Source of the DNA: Crocinitomicaceae bacterium
GTDB lineage: Bacteria; Bacteroidota; Bacteroidia; Flavobacteriales_D; Crocinitomicaceae
Direction of reading: 5' to 3'
Length of the DNA stretch: 64,000 nucleotides
Assembly (NCBI GenBank): GCA_016708105.1
Contig: JADJGJ010000001.1
Span: forward strand, 2,170,001 to 2,234,000
Shown here one piece after another: positions 55,719 through 64,000 of the stretch (position 1 is its first letter; every line of letters begins with the position of its first letter). The notes below the pieces were generated by a model. The model did no database searches. It was given only the letters and a program-made list of their open reading frames with translations, and had not been told where the DNA came from. The translations under genes were made by a program, and so were the position numbers.

Positions 55719-56107
55719 TAAAAAAAACAAGTTTATTTTTACTACTCAGCATCCTGATAATTTCTTGTAAAAAAGAAACCGTTCAGGATGCTGCACCCTC
55801 ATTAATTGGAAACTGGAAACATTACTCTGCTCAAAGTGATTGGCACATCATTCACATCAACGCAGACGGCACAGGCACTATGGAGTGGTATGCCAATGGA
55901 GAACTGCTTGAAATAACCAAATCCAGAACATGGTATTTTAAAGACAACACCATTTACTTTGGTAAAATTGCATGGAATGGCGAACTGTATGAGGTATTAG
56001 ATTTTCCTTCAACAAGTATTGCTGAAAGCATTCAACTTTTTGACACATTGAAAGCAGGTAAGCGCTTCATGAAATTAGACAAAGGGTATTATACAGAATT
56101 TGAATAA
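55715..56107 (+). CDS. Small lipocalin-like lipoprotein
   Basis: This 130-residue lipoprotein has a lipobox LIISC (Cys18). The mature part starts with SLIGNWKHYSAQ and has a WHIIHINADGTGTMEW strand, like small lipocalin-fold lipoproteins of Bacteroidota. The ATG overlaps the upstream stop (ATGA), and its TAA overlaps the next ATG (TAATG), so this is the middle gene of a three-gene unit. A binding or chaperone role is possible but unassigned. Confidence 0.75.
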   Translation: MIKKTSLFLLLSILIISCKKETVQDAAPSLIGNWKHYSAQSDWHIIHINADGTGTMEWYANGELLEITKSRTWYFKDNTIYFGKIAWNGELYEVLDFPSTSIAESIQLFDTLKAGKRFMKLDKGYYTEFE

Positions 56108-56571
56108 TGCAAAGCAGAAAAAATATGTATAGCATCAGTGGGTCAATGTTCACATTGCTATTTTTAGCATCATGTAATATAAGTACAAGTCAATCTGGTA
56201 AAGAGTCAGAACCTTCAAGTCACGTTGAAACGAGTGAAGAAACAAAAAACAAATTTGCCCGTGGAGAAGAAATTTATTCGGCTCAGTGTGCTGCTTGCCA
56301 TCAACCTGATGGAAAGGGAATAGAAGGAACTTTTCCTCCCTTGGCTAATTCAGATTATTTGATGGCAGATAAAACACGAGCCATAAAACAAATCATCCAT
56401 GGATCAAGTGGTGAAATGATTGTAAATGGAAAAACGTATAACGGCATTATGCCTGCTCCGCAATTGACTGATGAAGAAGTTCAGTTTGTCACCTACTACA
56501 TTTTGAACGCATGGGGAAATGAAGGTGGAGACGTGAGTGCAGATGACGTCAAAAAGGCAAAGACAGAATAA
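56107..56571 (+). CDS. Class I cytochrome c lipoprotein
   Basis: This 154-residue protein has a lipobox LLFLASC (Cys23) and one haem c site CAACH, with IYSAQCAACHQPDGKG, near residue 60 and a methionine ligand in GIMPAP near 116. It should be an electron carrier anchored in the periplasmic or outer envelope face. The start overlaps the preceding stop by one base, so it is co-transcribed with the BNR protein and lipoprotein genes. The donor and acceptor are unknown; no oxidase or dehydrogenase is next to it. Confidence 0.9.
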   Translation: MQSRKNMYSISGSMFTLLFLASCNISTSQSGKESEPSSHVETSEETKNKFARGEEIYSAQCAACHQPDGKGIEGTFPPLANSDYLMADKTRAIKQIIHGSSGEMIVNGKTYNGIMPAPQLTDEEVQFVTYYILNAWGNEGGDVSADDVKKAKTE

Positions 56572-56605
56572 TTTTTTTATACCTGTTCTCTTGCAATAAT
56601 TGATT

Positions 56606-57091
56606 ATGAAAAATTTTATATTTCCACTTCTTGTTATTGTACTTTCAGCTTGTCAGACAAATTCCAATACTGAACAGACAGAGCAAGAAATACTAGTCAC
56701 AGAAGAAAAAACGACGTGTGAAAACATGACTGACGCGGCATTGAATTTCATGAATGATTATGTTGATTATTGCCTTAATCCGCAACCTGAGACCGGACTC
56801 ACCGCATGGATTGATCAACGAAAAGATGTAACAACCCATTTCAAAGATGAATTGAACACGATACTTCGTGAAGCCATTGAAAATGATCCCGAAATGGGAC
56901 TTGGTTTTGATCCGCTGCTCAACGCACAAGACTGTCCTGAAAAAGGATTTGAATTATTTTCATGTGATTCAACATCCAAATTGGTAGAAGTAAGTGGTAT
57001 TGATTATCCGGAATTCAAAGTCAACATTTCGCTTCTTCAAGAAAATAATATTTGGAAAATTGAGGGATGTGGTGTGGTAAATATTTTTTGA
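56606..57091 (+). CDS. Lipoprotein of unknown function
   Basis: This 161-residue lipoprotein has a lipobox VIVLSAC (Cys16). The mature part is acidic, with a DUF-like alpha/beta pattern (MTDAALNFMNDYVDYCLN, ILREAIENDPEMGLGFDPLL, and YPEFKVNISLLQENNIWKIEG at the end). Cys residues beyond the lipobox could form disulfides. ATG at 56606 is preferred to TTG 56600. I recognise no family. Confidence 0.7.
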   Translation: MKNFIFPLLVIVLSACQTNSNTEQTEQEILVTEEKTTCENMTDAALNFMNDYVDYCLNPQPETGLTAWIDQRKDVTTHFKDELNTILREAIENDPEMGLGFDPLLNAQDCPEKGFELFSCDSTSKLVEVSGIDYPEFKVNISLLQENNIWKIEGCGVVNIF

Positions 57092-57202
57092 TTTTCAGAT
57101 TCACATGAGATTCAGTGAAGATGTTTTTAATCTGAATTTAGCAGTAGAATAACTATTGAACCAAAAGGCTGTCCAACCAAAAACATTGCTGCGCAATAGC
57201 TA

Positions 57203-57700
57203 TTAGTTTGGAATTGTTGATGAATTAGTGCCTCGTCTACTTGAACGAAAAACAGGAATCAGAATTAGTGGCGCTAAAATTGAGACAACTATTATTAAAT
57301 AATTGATTAATCCGACTCTTTCTGCAAAGGTTTGCTCAGAATACTTTTGGACCAATTCACCTTTGCTAATCTGCTTGAAATTTATGGGACTCACTCTATC
57401 GGCAGGAAAATTCTCATGGCTGCGCATATCAATCAGAAGCCATTCCATCTGACTTTTATTCCGAATATCCTGAACTCTCAATAACAAATAATTCTCGTCT
57501 GGATCAATGAGCGATACATCTATAAACCAATCTCCAGAGTTATACTTGGTGTTGATGAAATAAGTACCCACTTCCGTGGCGCTCAAACGGAATTGGGCAC
57601 CATTAATTAAATATTGTACAGGAACATTTATGAACCCAATGATAAACAATACAATTGTAACAGACAGCATTAAGAAATATCGTTTCAAATTAGCTCTCAT
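57203..57700 (-). CDS. Small two-helix membrane protein of unknown function
   Basis: This 165-residue protein has a membrane helix near residues 7-28 (FLMLSVTIVLFIIGFINV), an extracytoplasmic domain and a second helix near 133-155 (LINYLIIVVSILAPLILIPVF), ending in a basic tail. ATG at 57700 (MRANLK) is better than the TTG at 57721. The family is not recognised. Confidence 0.65.
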   Translation of the reverse strand: MRANLKRYFLMLSVTIVLFIIGFINVPVQYLINGAQFRLSATEVGTYFINTKYNSGDWFIDVSLIDPDENYLLLRVQDIRNKSQMEWLLIDMRSHENFPADRVSPINFKQISKGELVQKYSEQTFAERVGLINYLIIVVSILAPLILIPVFRSSRRGTNSSTIPN

Positions 57701-58066
57701 TAGAAAGTAAAAACTTAACAACCATTCAAAGATAGAAGTATTAAAGATTAATGGTAATTATCAGTCGTCCATATGCGCAGGATAAAACTTATCCGTTGCT
57801 GCGCATCTTTCACTGTCTTAACAAATGATTCGCATCAAGAATGAGTATTTGAGTCGCTATTTTTGCCATATCAATTCTGCATCTTTCAGTAATATCACAA
57901 ATTTTGATACCTTGCTTTTTTATTCTTTAGGATGCCAAATTGGCATCTCAACTTTTAATATCTGGATGACATTATTATACTGCTTTCCTCGCTCCAAAAC
58001 CTCTATTCACCCTAGGCTTGTAAAGGTGATATCTACATTTTTAAACCAAAATGACTGTTAATTATT

Positions 58067-58105
58067 ACTTCCCATAAATATACATATTTAATACTTATGG
58101 GAAGT
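58067..58105. promoter_or_regulatory. Upstream operator-like dyad ACTTCCCATAA-N17-TTATGGGAAGT
   Basis: The 11-bp arms (58067-58077 and 58095-58105) are perfect inverted repeats with a 17-bp spacer. The dyad repeats 77 bp downstream with the same spacing. It is probably a binding site for a dimeric regulator or for a protein of this locus. Confidence 0.75.
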
Positions 58106-58143
58106 TATTAATTCGATTATTATTCAAAATAAAATAATTATTT

Positions 58144-58182
58144 ACTTCCCATAACTAATATTTATTACTACTTTTGGGAAGC
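58144..58182. promoter_or_regulatory. Downstream operator-like dyad with the same 17-bp spacing
   Basis: ACTTCCCATAA (58144-58154) and the imperfect inverted copy TTTTGGGAAGC (58172-58182) again have a 17-bp spacer. The dyad ends 16 bp before the ATG and would overlap the promoter and start region, consistent with repression of the ATPase gene. Confidence 0.75.
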
Positions 58183-58198
58183 ATATAATGTATTTCTT

Positions 58199-59614
58199 AT
58201 GATAGGTAGAAAGTATGAAATCAAAAGACTGAATGAAAGCCTAAAGTCTAAAAAATCTGAACTCATAGCTGTTTATGGCAGAAGACGAGTGGGAAAGACT
58301 TATCTAATTCGCAAAGTCTACGAGAAACACATTAAGTTTGAAGTGACCGGGCTGTACGGTGGCAACCATGAAAAACAACTTGACATTTTTTTTTATGAAC
58401 TTAAAAAGCTTTCCAAAAAAATAAAAAAAAGCGATAAACCCAAAAACTGGAAAGATGCCTTTGAACTCTTGAAAACATATATCAACAGTCTAAGAGGTAA
58501 AAGTAAAAAAGTAATATTCATAGATGAAATGCCCTGGCTTGACACTCATAAGTCAGACTTTAGAATGTACTTCGGTCATTTCTGGAATACCTATTGCGAA
58601 AAACGAAATGATATTGTAATCGTATTGTGTGGTTCAGCTGCATCCTATATGGTTCAAAATGTAATATCAAACCAAGGAAGTTTGCATGCACGACTTACTT
58701 ATAAACTTCAGATAAAACCTTTCACATTATTTGAAACTAAAGAATTTTTAAAAACCAAAAATATAAGCTGGGGCCACTATCATATACTCCATTTATATTT
58801 GGCAATAGGTGGAATTCCACACTATCTTAATAAAATCAAGAAAGGAGAGAGCGTTGTACAATCTATCCAGAGACTCTGCTTTGACACCAATGGAGATTTG
58901 GTAAATGAATTTAATGAAATTTTTGAGTCATTATTTACCCACTCTTCATCACACATATCAATTGTAAGAGCGCTTGGAAAATCAGGCAAAGGAATTCCAA
59001 GGGATGAATTAATAACAAAATCGAAGCATGCGGGTGGTGGTGCTTTCACAAGAGCTCTTGAAGAGTTGATAGCATCTGGTTTTGTGACGAAATATCCAGC
59101 ATTTGATAAAAAAGTTAGAAAAATGTTATATCGCTTAACTGATGAATATTCAAAATTCTACTTAAAATATATAGAACCTAATAAGAATCAGGGAGAGAAC
59201 TTTTGGAAAACCATGTTTCAACAACAGACCTACCTGTCTTGGGCTGGATTTAATTTTGAAACAATTTGTCTCAAACATGTGCCCCTGATAAAAAAAGCTC
59301 TTAAGATAGAAGGGATACACTCAAATAACTCAAGTTGGTCAGTGAAAGGAGCTCAAGTTGACTTGGTGATAAAAAGAGCAGACAATTGGGTAAACTTATG
59401 TGAAATGAAATTCTACAGTGCACCTTTAAAAATAGGCAAGAAAGAACTAATCAGTCTGAGAAATAAAGTCTCAAAATTTAAAGCCGATACTAGAACAAAA
59501 GATGTTGTGGTAATTACCATGATAACAACTTATGGTGTTGTTGAAGATAACAATTCACATGAAATAGTAGAAAATTCTTTTACGATGGACATTCTATTTG
59601 AGGACTTTCAATGA
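58199..59614 (+). CDS. Archaeal-type AAA/STAND ATPase with C-terminal PD-(D/E)XK-like (DUF234) domain
   Basis: This 471-residue protein has an N-terminal P-loop ATPase: Walker A GRRRVGKT (27-34) and Walker B VIFIDEMPWL (105-114, DE at 109-110). A winged-helix region spans about residues 240-310. The C-terminal domain has a PD-(D/E)XK-like pattern D388-x13-E402-x-K404 (GAQVDLVIKR ... LCEMK). Such ATPases are scattered among bacteria and archaea and have been linked to mobile elements, but the function is not settled. The gene is isolated, AT-rich and preceded by two dyads, which suggests recent transfer. It is a complete frame of normal length. Confidence 0.85.
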   Translation: MIGRKYEIKRLNESLKSKKSELIAVYGRRRVGKTYLIRKVYEKHIKFEVTGLYGGNHEKQLDIFFYELKKLSKKIKKSDKPKNWKDAFELLKTYINSLRGKSKKVIFIDEMPWLDTHKSDFRMYFGHFWNTYCEKRNDIVIVLCGSAASYMVQNVISNQGSLHARLTYKLQIKPFTLFETKEFLKTKNISWGHYHILHLYLAIGGIPHYLNKIKKGESVVQSIQRLCFDTNGDLVNEFNEIFESLFTHSSSHISIVRALGKSGKGIPRDELITKSKHAGGGAFTRALEELIASGFVTKYPAFDKKVRKMLYRLTDEYSKFYLKYIEPNKNQGENFWKTMFQQQTYLSWAGFNFETICLKHVPLIKKALKIEGIHSNNSSWSVKGAQVDLVIKRADNWVNLCEMKFYSAPLKIGKKELISLRNKVSKFKADTRTKDVVVITMITTYGVVEDNNSHEIVENSFTMDILFEDFQ

Positions 59615-59766
59615 ACCATAAACCGAACAGTATTTTTCCCATGTTCATGAGGTTTTTTAAACAATTGTACCATTTGAATAATTGGGAAATTACAAGAAAA
59701 ATTTAGCAATAGAATAAATTTTGCAATCCGTTTGGTTCACTCTTAGTTTTAAATTCAATCACGCAT

Positions 59767-59806
59767 AAAAAAAATCCCGTAGCACACTGTACTACGGGAT
59801 TTTTTA
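59767..59806. terminator. Bidirectional intrinsic terminator
   Basis: The arms AAAAAATCCCGTAG and CTACGGGATTTTTT flank the loop CACACTGTA, with A-runs on the left and T-runs on the right. It can end both the ATPase gene (plus) and the DUF5689/OB-fold unit (minus). Confidence 0.92.
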
Positions 59807-59825
59807 TAGTTGAATTATCACGGAA

Positions 59826-61190
59826 TTACTCCACAATCAAACGCAAGGTGGTTAGTTCATCATTACGTGTTATCTGAACCAAGTAAATACCTGCTTCAAG
59901 ATTTGAAATGTCAATTTGTTGATCTCCATTTGAAGTTACAACCAATTCACCTGCGATGTTGAAAATTGAAACCAAGTCATCAGTCTGTACATTCAGATTA
60001 ATGAATGTTGATGCAGGATTAGGATACATTTCAAAAGAATTATTTTCTTCAATTGAAGCAAAGCCCTGCACGGTAATATCTGCAGAAATTCGAGGATAAA
60101 TTTTCACCTCACTAAATGACAACATGGTAACACCGGTAACAGCATATACATTATTCAGTGTTGGAGTATAAGCATAAATCTGATCATCAATCAACCTATC
60201 ACCTGAACCGTCATTCACAGTCCATTGACCAAAACCGGCATCAGCATTGTTGCAGGTGGCATTTGTTACTTGAACTAAAACACTTTCATATTGTTCTTCA
60301 GCCGCTGCCAGCGTTGTCACAACAACCGGTGTTGGTTGCGCATTGCCAGAATTCACAACAGTCACATCGGTAACAAATCCAATTTCAGTTAATCCAAAAT
60401 ATTCCTGAACAGTTCCGGTAACTTCAACGCTATCACCTAAAGCTAAAGTGTAACCATCTTCATAAACGTAGATTCCATTCCAAGCTCCGTTTCCATCTTG
60501 AATGAAAAAATTTCCTGAATCTACACCTAATTCAACGATACCGGTAACAATACCATAGGTGGTAACAACATTTCCGTTTTCAGGTGAATCACCAGATGAA
60601 TCTAAGGTGTATTGAATATCATAGATAGAAGTTACTGTAGGAACAACAGGTACAGATTGTTTAATACAAATAGAATCTACAAGAATACCGATAAAAAAAG
60701 GCGCACCATCCGTAGCCATATCAGTTTCTTTAATAGATAAAATAAATTGCGCTGAAGTACAACCGGCAGGCGCAACGACAGTTTGAGTGAGATATACTAA
60801 TGTGCCAGCTGATTCTACAGACATATCCAAATAGGTATTGTACGTATTGTAAGCATCGTTAGTCACATCATACAATCCTGTTCTGAGATCACCGGTTGTA
60901 GCTCTCACCCACATTTCAATTTCATAAGTTTCACCTGGCACAACAGTAACATTTTGAGTTGTAAAACGCTCATGAGAAGTTTGAGTATTGATTAATGATG
61001 CGATGCTGGTGCCATACGTAACACCAACTGTTTGTTCTACCACGCTGTCAGCAGGAATGCTGGTCTTAGTACCCATAAAGTCAGTTGGAACTCCACCTGA
61101 CCATGAACTTAAATCACTTTGAAAAACCACTTGTGAAGAAGCAGAAAATCCCAAAGCGAGCATTGTAAAAAGTGTAATTGTTTTTTTCAT
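59826..61190 (-). CDS. Secreted OB-fold-like protein with T9SS type A sorting domain
   Basis: This 454-residue exported protein has a signal peptide (to about residue 19, FSASSQ), then a jelly-roll/carbohydrate-binding-like region (residues ~20-185). An OB-fold-like domain of the kind found with extracellular nucleases follows (NVVTTYGIVTGIVE, FFIQDGNGAWNGIYVYE, LGDSVEVTGTVQEYFGLTEI). The last ~70 residues are a T9SS type A domain (FEMYPNPASTFINL, LEAGIYLVQI). It is the last gene of a minus-strand unit with two DUF5689 lipoproteins and a TonB receptor. No nuclease domain is present in this chain. TAAGTTTA lies 27 bp before the ATG. Confidence 0.85.
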   Translation of the reverse strand: MKKTITLFTMLALGFSASSQVVFQSDLSSWSGGVPTDFMGTKTSIPADSVVEQTVGVTYGTSIASLINTQTSHERFTTQNVTVVPGETYEIEMWVRATTGDLRTGLYDVTNDAYNTYNTYLDMSVESAGTLVYLTQTVVAPAGCTSAQFILSIKETDMATDGAPFFIGILVDSICIKQSVPVVPTVTSIYDIQYTLDSSGDSPENGNVVTTYGIVTGIVELGVDSGNFFIQDGNGAWNGIYVYEDGYTLALGDSVEVTGTVQEYFGLTEIGFVTDVTVVNSGNAQPTPVVVTTLAAAEEQYESVLVQVTNATCNNADAGFGQWTVNDGSGDRLIDDQIYAYTPTLNNVYAVTGVTMLSFSEVKIYPRISADITVQGFASIEENNSFEMYPNPASTFINLNVQTDDLVSIFNIAGELVVTSNGDQQIDISNLEAGIYLVQITRNDELTTLRLIVE

Positions 61191-61245
61191 ATTATTTGTT
61201 TTTGTTGTTCGTGTTTAAACTTAGTGAAAGCATTTTGCCTTCATG

Positions 61246-62463
61246 TTAACCTTTAATTTTGATATTGTCAATTTCCCATGTACTGCCATCACTGCTAGAT
61301 CCGGTATAGATAAAAGCAAAATGCACATTGGTGCCAATGTAAGATGTTAATGCCAGTTCACCAGAGTTTATCCAAGCCCAAGAACCTCCTGAAAGAGCTG
61401 GACTCAACGTAGTCCAAGTTCCGGTTGACGGATCTCCACTAACATAATCTGTAGAAACTTTTACTTGCAATACAGGGCCTGAATAATTTTTAGCATTGTC
61501 AAACGATAATGTTGGAGCTGAATAAGGCGTAAGATCAATAGATGGTGAAATCAACCAATTTTCTGTATCCACATTTGCACTGCCATTCCAGTTTGAAATA
61601 GATGCGTAAGGCGTTGCAGCACCACCTGCGGTTGATGTTTCCCAAGCGGTAGTTCCAATCACTTTTACTTCTGTCCAGCCGCCTGATGAAATGAGGTCAT
61701 CATCAAAATCTTTATTCATCACGATACCCGGACAACGCGTACCCGTCATGTTAATTTCATCATACGCACGAATGTACAATTGCAATTCATCATAATTAAA
61801 ATGACTTACAATAACCGTAATATCACCATTACCTTGTGCTATTTGTTCATCCGCAAAACTTGAGTATCCACTTGTCCGCACAATAATGGTATTTCCACTG
61901 CAATCTTCTAAAAGAATGTTTACTGATTCCAAGTTCTCTTCATCAGCATAAGTATTGTTAAGTTCATAAGCAACAAACTGAACATTTTCAATTTTTACCA
62001 ACTGAGATTCCAGCGCAGGTGTAATTTGGTCAATAGTTTTTACCACCGGTTCAAATTCAACACCGCTGTCTAACTTTAAAACATTATTATCTACGTCCAC
62101 AGAATCCAATTGCAAAACACCATTGTATTTACTCACGATGGTACCTTTCAAATAAATACGAACTGAATCTCCCTGATACAAACCGCCGCCACTTAAAATG
62201 CGAACATTGATAGCTCCGGTAGCATCTTGCATGTAAACATTTTTGTAGATATTCCCGTCTGTTTCATCCATGGTAATTACACCAACTACAGAAACTTCGT
62301 CTGTAATGGAAACTTTGGTTCCGGCTGCTGCTTGCCAGTTGCGTAAACTGTCAATAGTTATCAGCGGTGTTTCAGGAATGCTATCCAAAGGAGGAGTATC
62401 GTATTCTTTTTTACACGCAGTCAACGAAACTAAAACTGATATTGCTAAAATTATTTTTTTCAT
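61246..62463 (-). CDS. DUF5689 lipoprotein, copy 1
   Basis: This 405-residue lipoprotein has a lipobox VSLTAC (Cys16). Residues ~30-250 form the DUF5689 domain (ITIDSLRNWQAAAG, EVSVVGVITMDETDGNIYKN, GNTIIVRTSGYSSFAD), and residues ~255-405 a jelly-roll domain (DFDDDLISSGGWTEV, WLISPSIDL, FAFIYTGSSSDGSTWEIDNIKIKG). It is a clear paralog of the next gene upstream, with the same two-domain plan. ATG at 62463 (MKKIILAISV) is chosen for the signal. DUF5689 proteins commonly accompany TonB receptors and extracellular nucleases in Bacteroidota; a role in surface nucleic-acid or phosphate use is inference. Confidence 0.88.
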   Translation of the reverse strand: MKKIILAISVLVSLTACKKEYDTPPLDSIPETPLITIDSLRNWQAAAGTKVSITDEVSVVGVITMDETDGNIYKNVYMQDATGAINVRILSGGGLYQGDSVRIYLKGTIVSKYNGVLQLDSVDVDNNVLKLDSGVEFEPVVKTIDQITPALESQLVKIENVQFVAYELNNTYADEENLESVNILLEDCSGNTIIVRTSGYSSFADEQIAQGNGDITVIVSHFNYDELQLYIRAYDEINMTGTRCPGIVMNKDFDDDLISSGGWTEVKVIGTTAWETSTAGGAATPYASISNWNGSANVDTENWLISPSIDLTPYSAPTLSFDNAKNYSGPVLQVKVSTDYVSGDPSTGTWTTLSPALSGGSWAWINSGELALTSYIGTNVHFAFIYTGSSSDGSTWEIDNIKIKG

Positions 62464-62534
62464 TCTACTTTTCTTTATTTCTTTCAAAGCATCTTTTCAG
62501 ATTACCTTTTTTACTTTACTATAATTCAAACACA

Positions 62535-63752
62535 CTATCCGTTTACAACGATGTCATCTAGTTCCCATGTTTTTCCGCTTGAAGTATTACCGGTGTACTT
62601 GAATGCAATGCGCACGCCACTTGTCAGATAAGCTGATAAATCAATCACGCCAGAATTCACCCATGCCCATGATCCGGTTGACCAAGTAGCTGTGAGAGGT
62701 GTCCAAGTATAACCATTCGGGTCTCCGGTTCCGGGATAATCTGTTGAAATCAACAAAGCAAGTGCATCACCGGTATAGTTGCATGCATTTTCAAATGACA
62801 AATCAGCTGATGTTGAATTACTCAAATCAAGTGCTGGAGAAATGAGCCAGCTTTCAGTTTGTTCATTGGCTGAACCATTCCAATTTGAACACATACCATA
62901 AGGTTCAGGTGCTCCACCTAAATCACTGGTAGCCCATGTTAATGTACCGGTTACTTGTTGCACTATCCAACCTCCTGAGGTAATGCTGTTATCATCAAAA
63001 TCTTTCATGATTAATTGGCCGGGACAACGAGCACCGCTCAGTGTAATTTCATTGTATGATCTCAAGATGAGTTGAATTTCTCCGTTGTATTGATTCACAA
63101 TGCAGGTGATAGATCCATTTCCTGTTGGCAAACTTGTGCCGGCATAACTGGCATAACCACTTGTGCGCACAATAATGGTATTTCCACTGCAATCTTCAAT
63201 CATTCTGTTTTCAGAACTCTGATTTGCGGCATCAGCAAATGTTTGTCCCAATTCAGCATATTGAAATTGTACATTTTCTAATTTCACAAGTAATCCTTCA
63301 TCTTCTAGTGTAATTTGATCAATTGTTTTTACCGCAGCATCAAAAGTATTGTCTGAAGATTGTTTGATAATTGCTTTGTCAGGATCAATAGAATCTAATT
63401 GAATCACTCCGGCATAATCTGAAAGATATGCACCTTTCAATGCAATTCTTACGCTGTCTCCTGCTCTAAAATCACATGAAGAAGTTAAACGAACATTAAT
63501 ACCTGCAGTATGATCTTGTACATAAAGTTGCTTATATATATTTCCGCTTGATTCATCCATAGTCACAACACCGTAAACTGAAAGTTCTTCAGTAATAGAA
63601 AGCGGACCACTTTGTGTTTCCCAATTTCGTAAACTATCAATCGTTACAATTTGTGATGCAACAATGGTATCAATTGGCGGCGTATCGGGTTCTTTTTTAC
63701 ATGATAAAATAATCAGTGATGATAAGAGGAGTGTATATTTTATATTTTTCAT
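62535..63752 (-). CDS. DUF5689 lipoprotein, copy 2
   Basis: This 405-residue paralog of the adjacent gene has a lipobox LIILSC (Cys18). It has the DUF5689 domain (VTIDSLRNWETQSG, ELSVYGVVTMDESSGNIYKQ, GNTIIVRTSGYASYAG) and the same jelly-roll C-terminus (DFDDNSITSGGWIVQ, WLISPALDL, IAFKYTGNTSSGKTWELDDIVVNG). The pair arose by tandem duplication. It starts 12 bp after the TonB receptor stop, so it is in the same transcript. Confidence 0.88.
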   Translation of the reverse strand: MKNIKYTLLLSSLIILSCKKEPDTPPIDTIVASQIVTIDSLRNWETQSGPLSITEELSVYGVVTMDESSGNIYKQLYVQDHTAGINVRLTSSCDFRAGDSVRIALKGAYLSDYAGVIQLDSIDPDKAIIKQSSDNTFDAAVKTIDQITLEDEGLLVKLENVQFQYAELGQTFADAANQSSENRMIEDCSGNTIIVRTSGYASYAGTSLPTGNGSITCIVNQYNGEIQLILRSYNEITLSGARCPGQLIMKDFDDNSITSGGWIVQQVTGTLTWATSDLGGAPEPYGMCSNWNGSANEQTESWLISPALDLSNSTSADLSFENACNYTGDALALLISTDYPGTGDPNGYTWTPLTATWSTGSWAWVNSGVIDLSAYLTSGVRIAFKYTGNTSSGKTWELDDIVVNG

Positions 63753-63764
63753 TTTTCAAAAATT

Positions 63765-64000
63765 TTAAAAGCGCAACGTTGCCATTACAAAATAATTCAG
63801 CCCATACATATATCCCAACTTAGGAGGAAATTTACCGATGTTCTGTGTATCATAGCGCAATTGTTCAAATCCGCCGGTGACAAAAGTTTGATTGTTGGTC
63901 AGGTTATTAATATTGACGTTGATGTTTAAAAAGTAGTTGGAAATTTTGAAAGATTTTCCGGCAAACAAACTGATTGAATATCCATTTTCCAATTTAGTTT
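63765..64000 (-). CDS. TonB-dependent receptor C-terminus, cut by the window edge
   Basis: The frame is open to the edge, and 78 residues are visible. The end has the barrel pattern NVNINNLTNNQTFVTGGFEQ and the C-terminal YFVMATLRF, typical of outer-membrane receptors that come before DUF5689 genes. The gene stops 12 bp before copy 2. The upstream part is outside the window. Confidence 0.8.
   Translation of the reverse strand, partial: TKLENGYSISLFAGKSFKISNYFLNINVNINNLTNNQTFVTGGFEQLRYDTQNIGKFPPKLGYMYGLNYFVMATLRF

Larger units (their letters stand above)
57701..58198. other. AT-rich spacer with two dyads, no confident gene
   Basis: The spacer is strongly AT-rich. A 78-codon frame at 57825-58061 has no family match, no good ribosome site and unlikely composition, so I do not call it. 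Four copies of an ACTTCCCATAA-type 11-mer form two inverted pairs before the ATPase gene (separate entries). TATAAT occurs at 58185-58190 close to the ATG. Confidence 0.7.

Noticed and set aside
57825..58061. 78-codon ORF as a toxin/antitoxin-type gene
   Set aside because: No family pattern, uncertain start, AT-rich region; kept only as part of the spacer note.

Overview
The window comes from a Bacteroidota genome, most likely a Flavobacteriales or Crocinitomicaceae-like gliding bacterium. The evidence is low-GC, AT-rich spacers, type IX secretion (T9SS) sorting tails (type A on two proteins, gliding-motility type B on a 1700-residue protein), many lipoproteins with Bacteroidota-style N-termini, TonB receptors with carboxypeptidase-regulatory-like domains, DUF5689 proteins, and -7 boxes of the TAnnTTTG/TATCTT type. 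There is no rRNA, tRNA or CRISPR array.

Region 1 (1-18412) is one plus-strand catabolic operon with overlapping or abutting genes and is the most striking part. In order it encodes: a class I aminotransferase (5' end cut by the window), an acyl-CoA dehydrogenase, a KAS III/HMG-CoA-synthase-like domain fused to a DUF35 Zn-ribbon/OB domain, an SCP-x-like thiolase, small and large subunits of a B12-dependent acyl-CoA mutase, a family III CoA-transferase, an indolepyruvate oxidoreductase alpha chain with an inserted GltD/PadH-like flavin module, its beta chain, two small outer-membrane-type proteins, a three-subunit molybdenum hydroxylase and a second aminotransferase. This set resembles the indole-3-acetate (auxin) degradation pathway known from denitrifying Betaproteobacteria, with a 2-oxoacid oxidoreductase in place of the CoA ligase. 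My working hypothesis is tryptophan (or another aryl amino acid) -> arylpyruvate -> aryl-acetyl-CoA -> Mo-dependent oxidation -> arylsuccinyl-CoA/benzylmalonyl-CoA rearrangement -> decarboxylating dehydrogenation -> thiolysis. Ring-opening, hydratase and hydroxyacyl-CoA dehydrogenase steps are not in the window.

Region 2 (18540-25036) holds a four-helix-bundle gene with a broken 5' end, a 116-bp tandem array that merges into the 3' end of a TPR/SpoIIE phosphatase gene, and two lipoprotein genes. Region 3 (25037-33752) carries a giant secreted SBBP/PKD protein, a SiaC-like DUF1987 protein, a DUF1801 protein, two small membrane proteins and purB. Region 4 (33850-44500) has a lipoprotein, a TonB receptor, a 144-bp nested palindrome, nadA, two secreted proteins, xseA, a transglutaminase-like membrane protein, a Zn-ribbon protein and an 80-bp repeat cluster.

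Region 5 (44680-57700) encodes a large alpha-2-macroglobulin lipoprotein with an intact thioester motif, an O-antigen ligase-like protein with a Wzz-like partner, a T9SS BNR/sialidase-fold protein followed by a lipoprotein and a cytochrome c lipoprotein, and two small proteins. Region 6 (57700-59614) is an AT-rich islet with an ATPase/PD-(D/E)XK gene preceded by two identically spaced dyads. Region 7 (59760-64000) is a minus-strand unit of a TonB receptor (cut by the window), two paralogous DUF5689 lipoproteins and a T9SS OB-fold protein.
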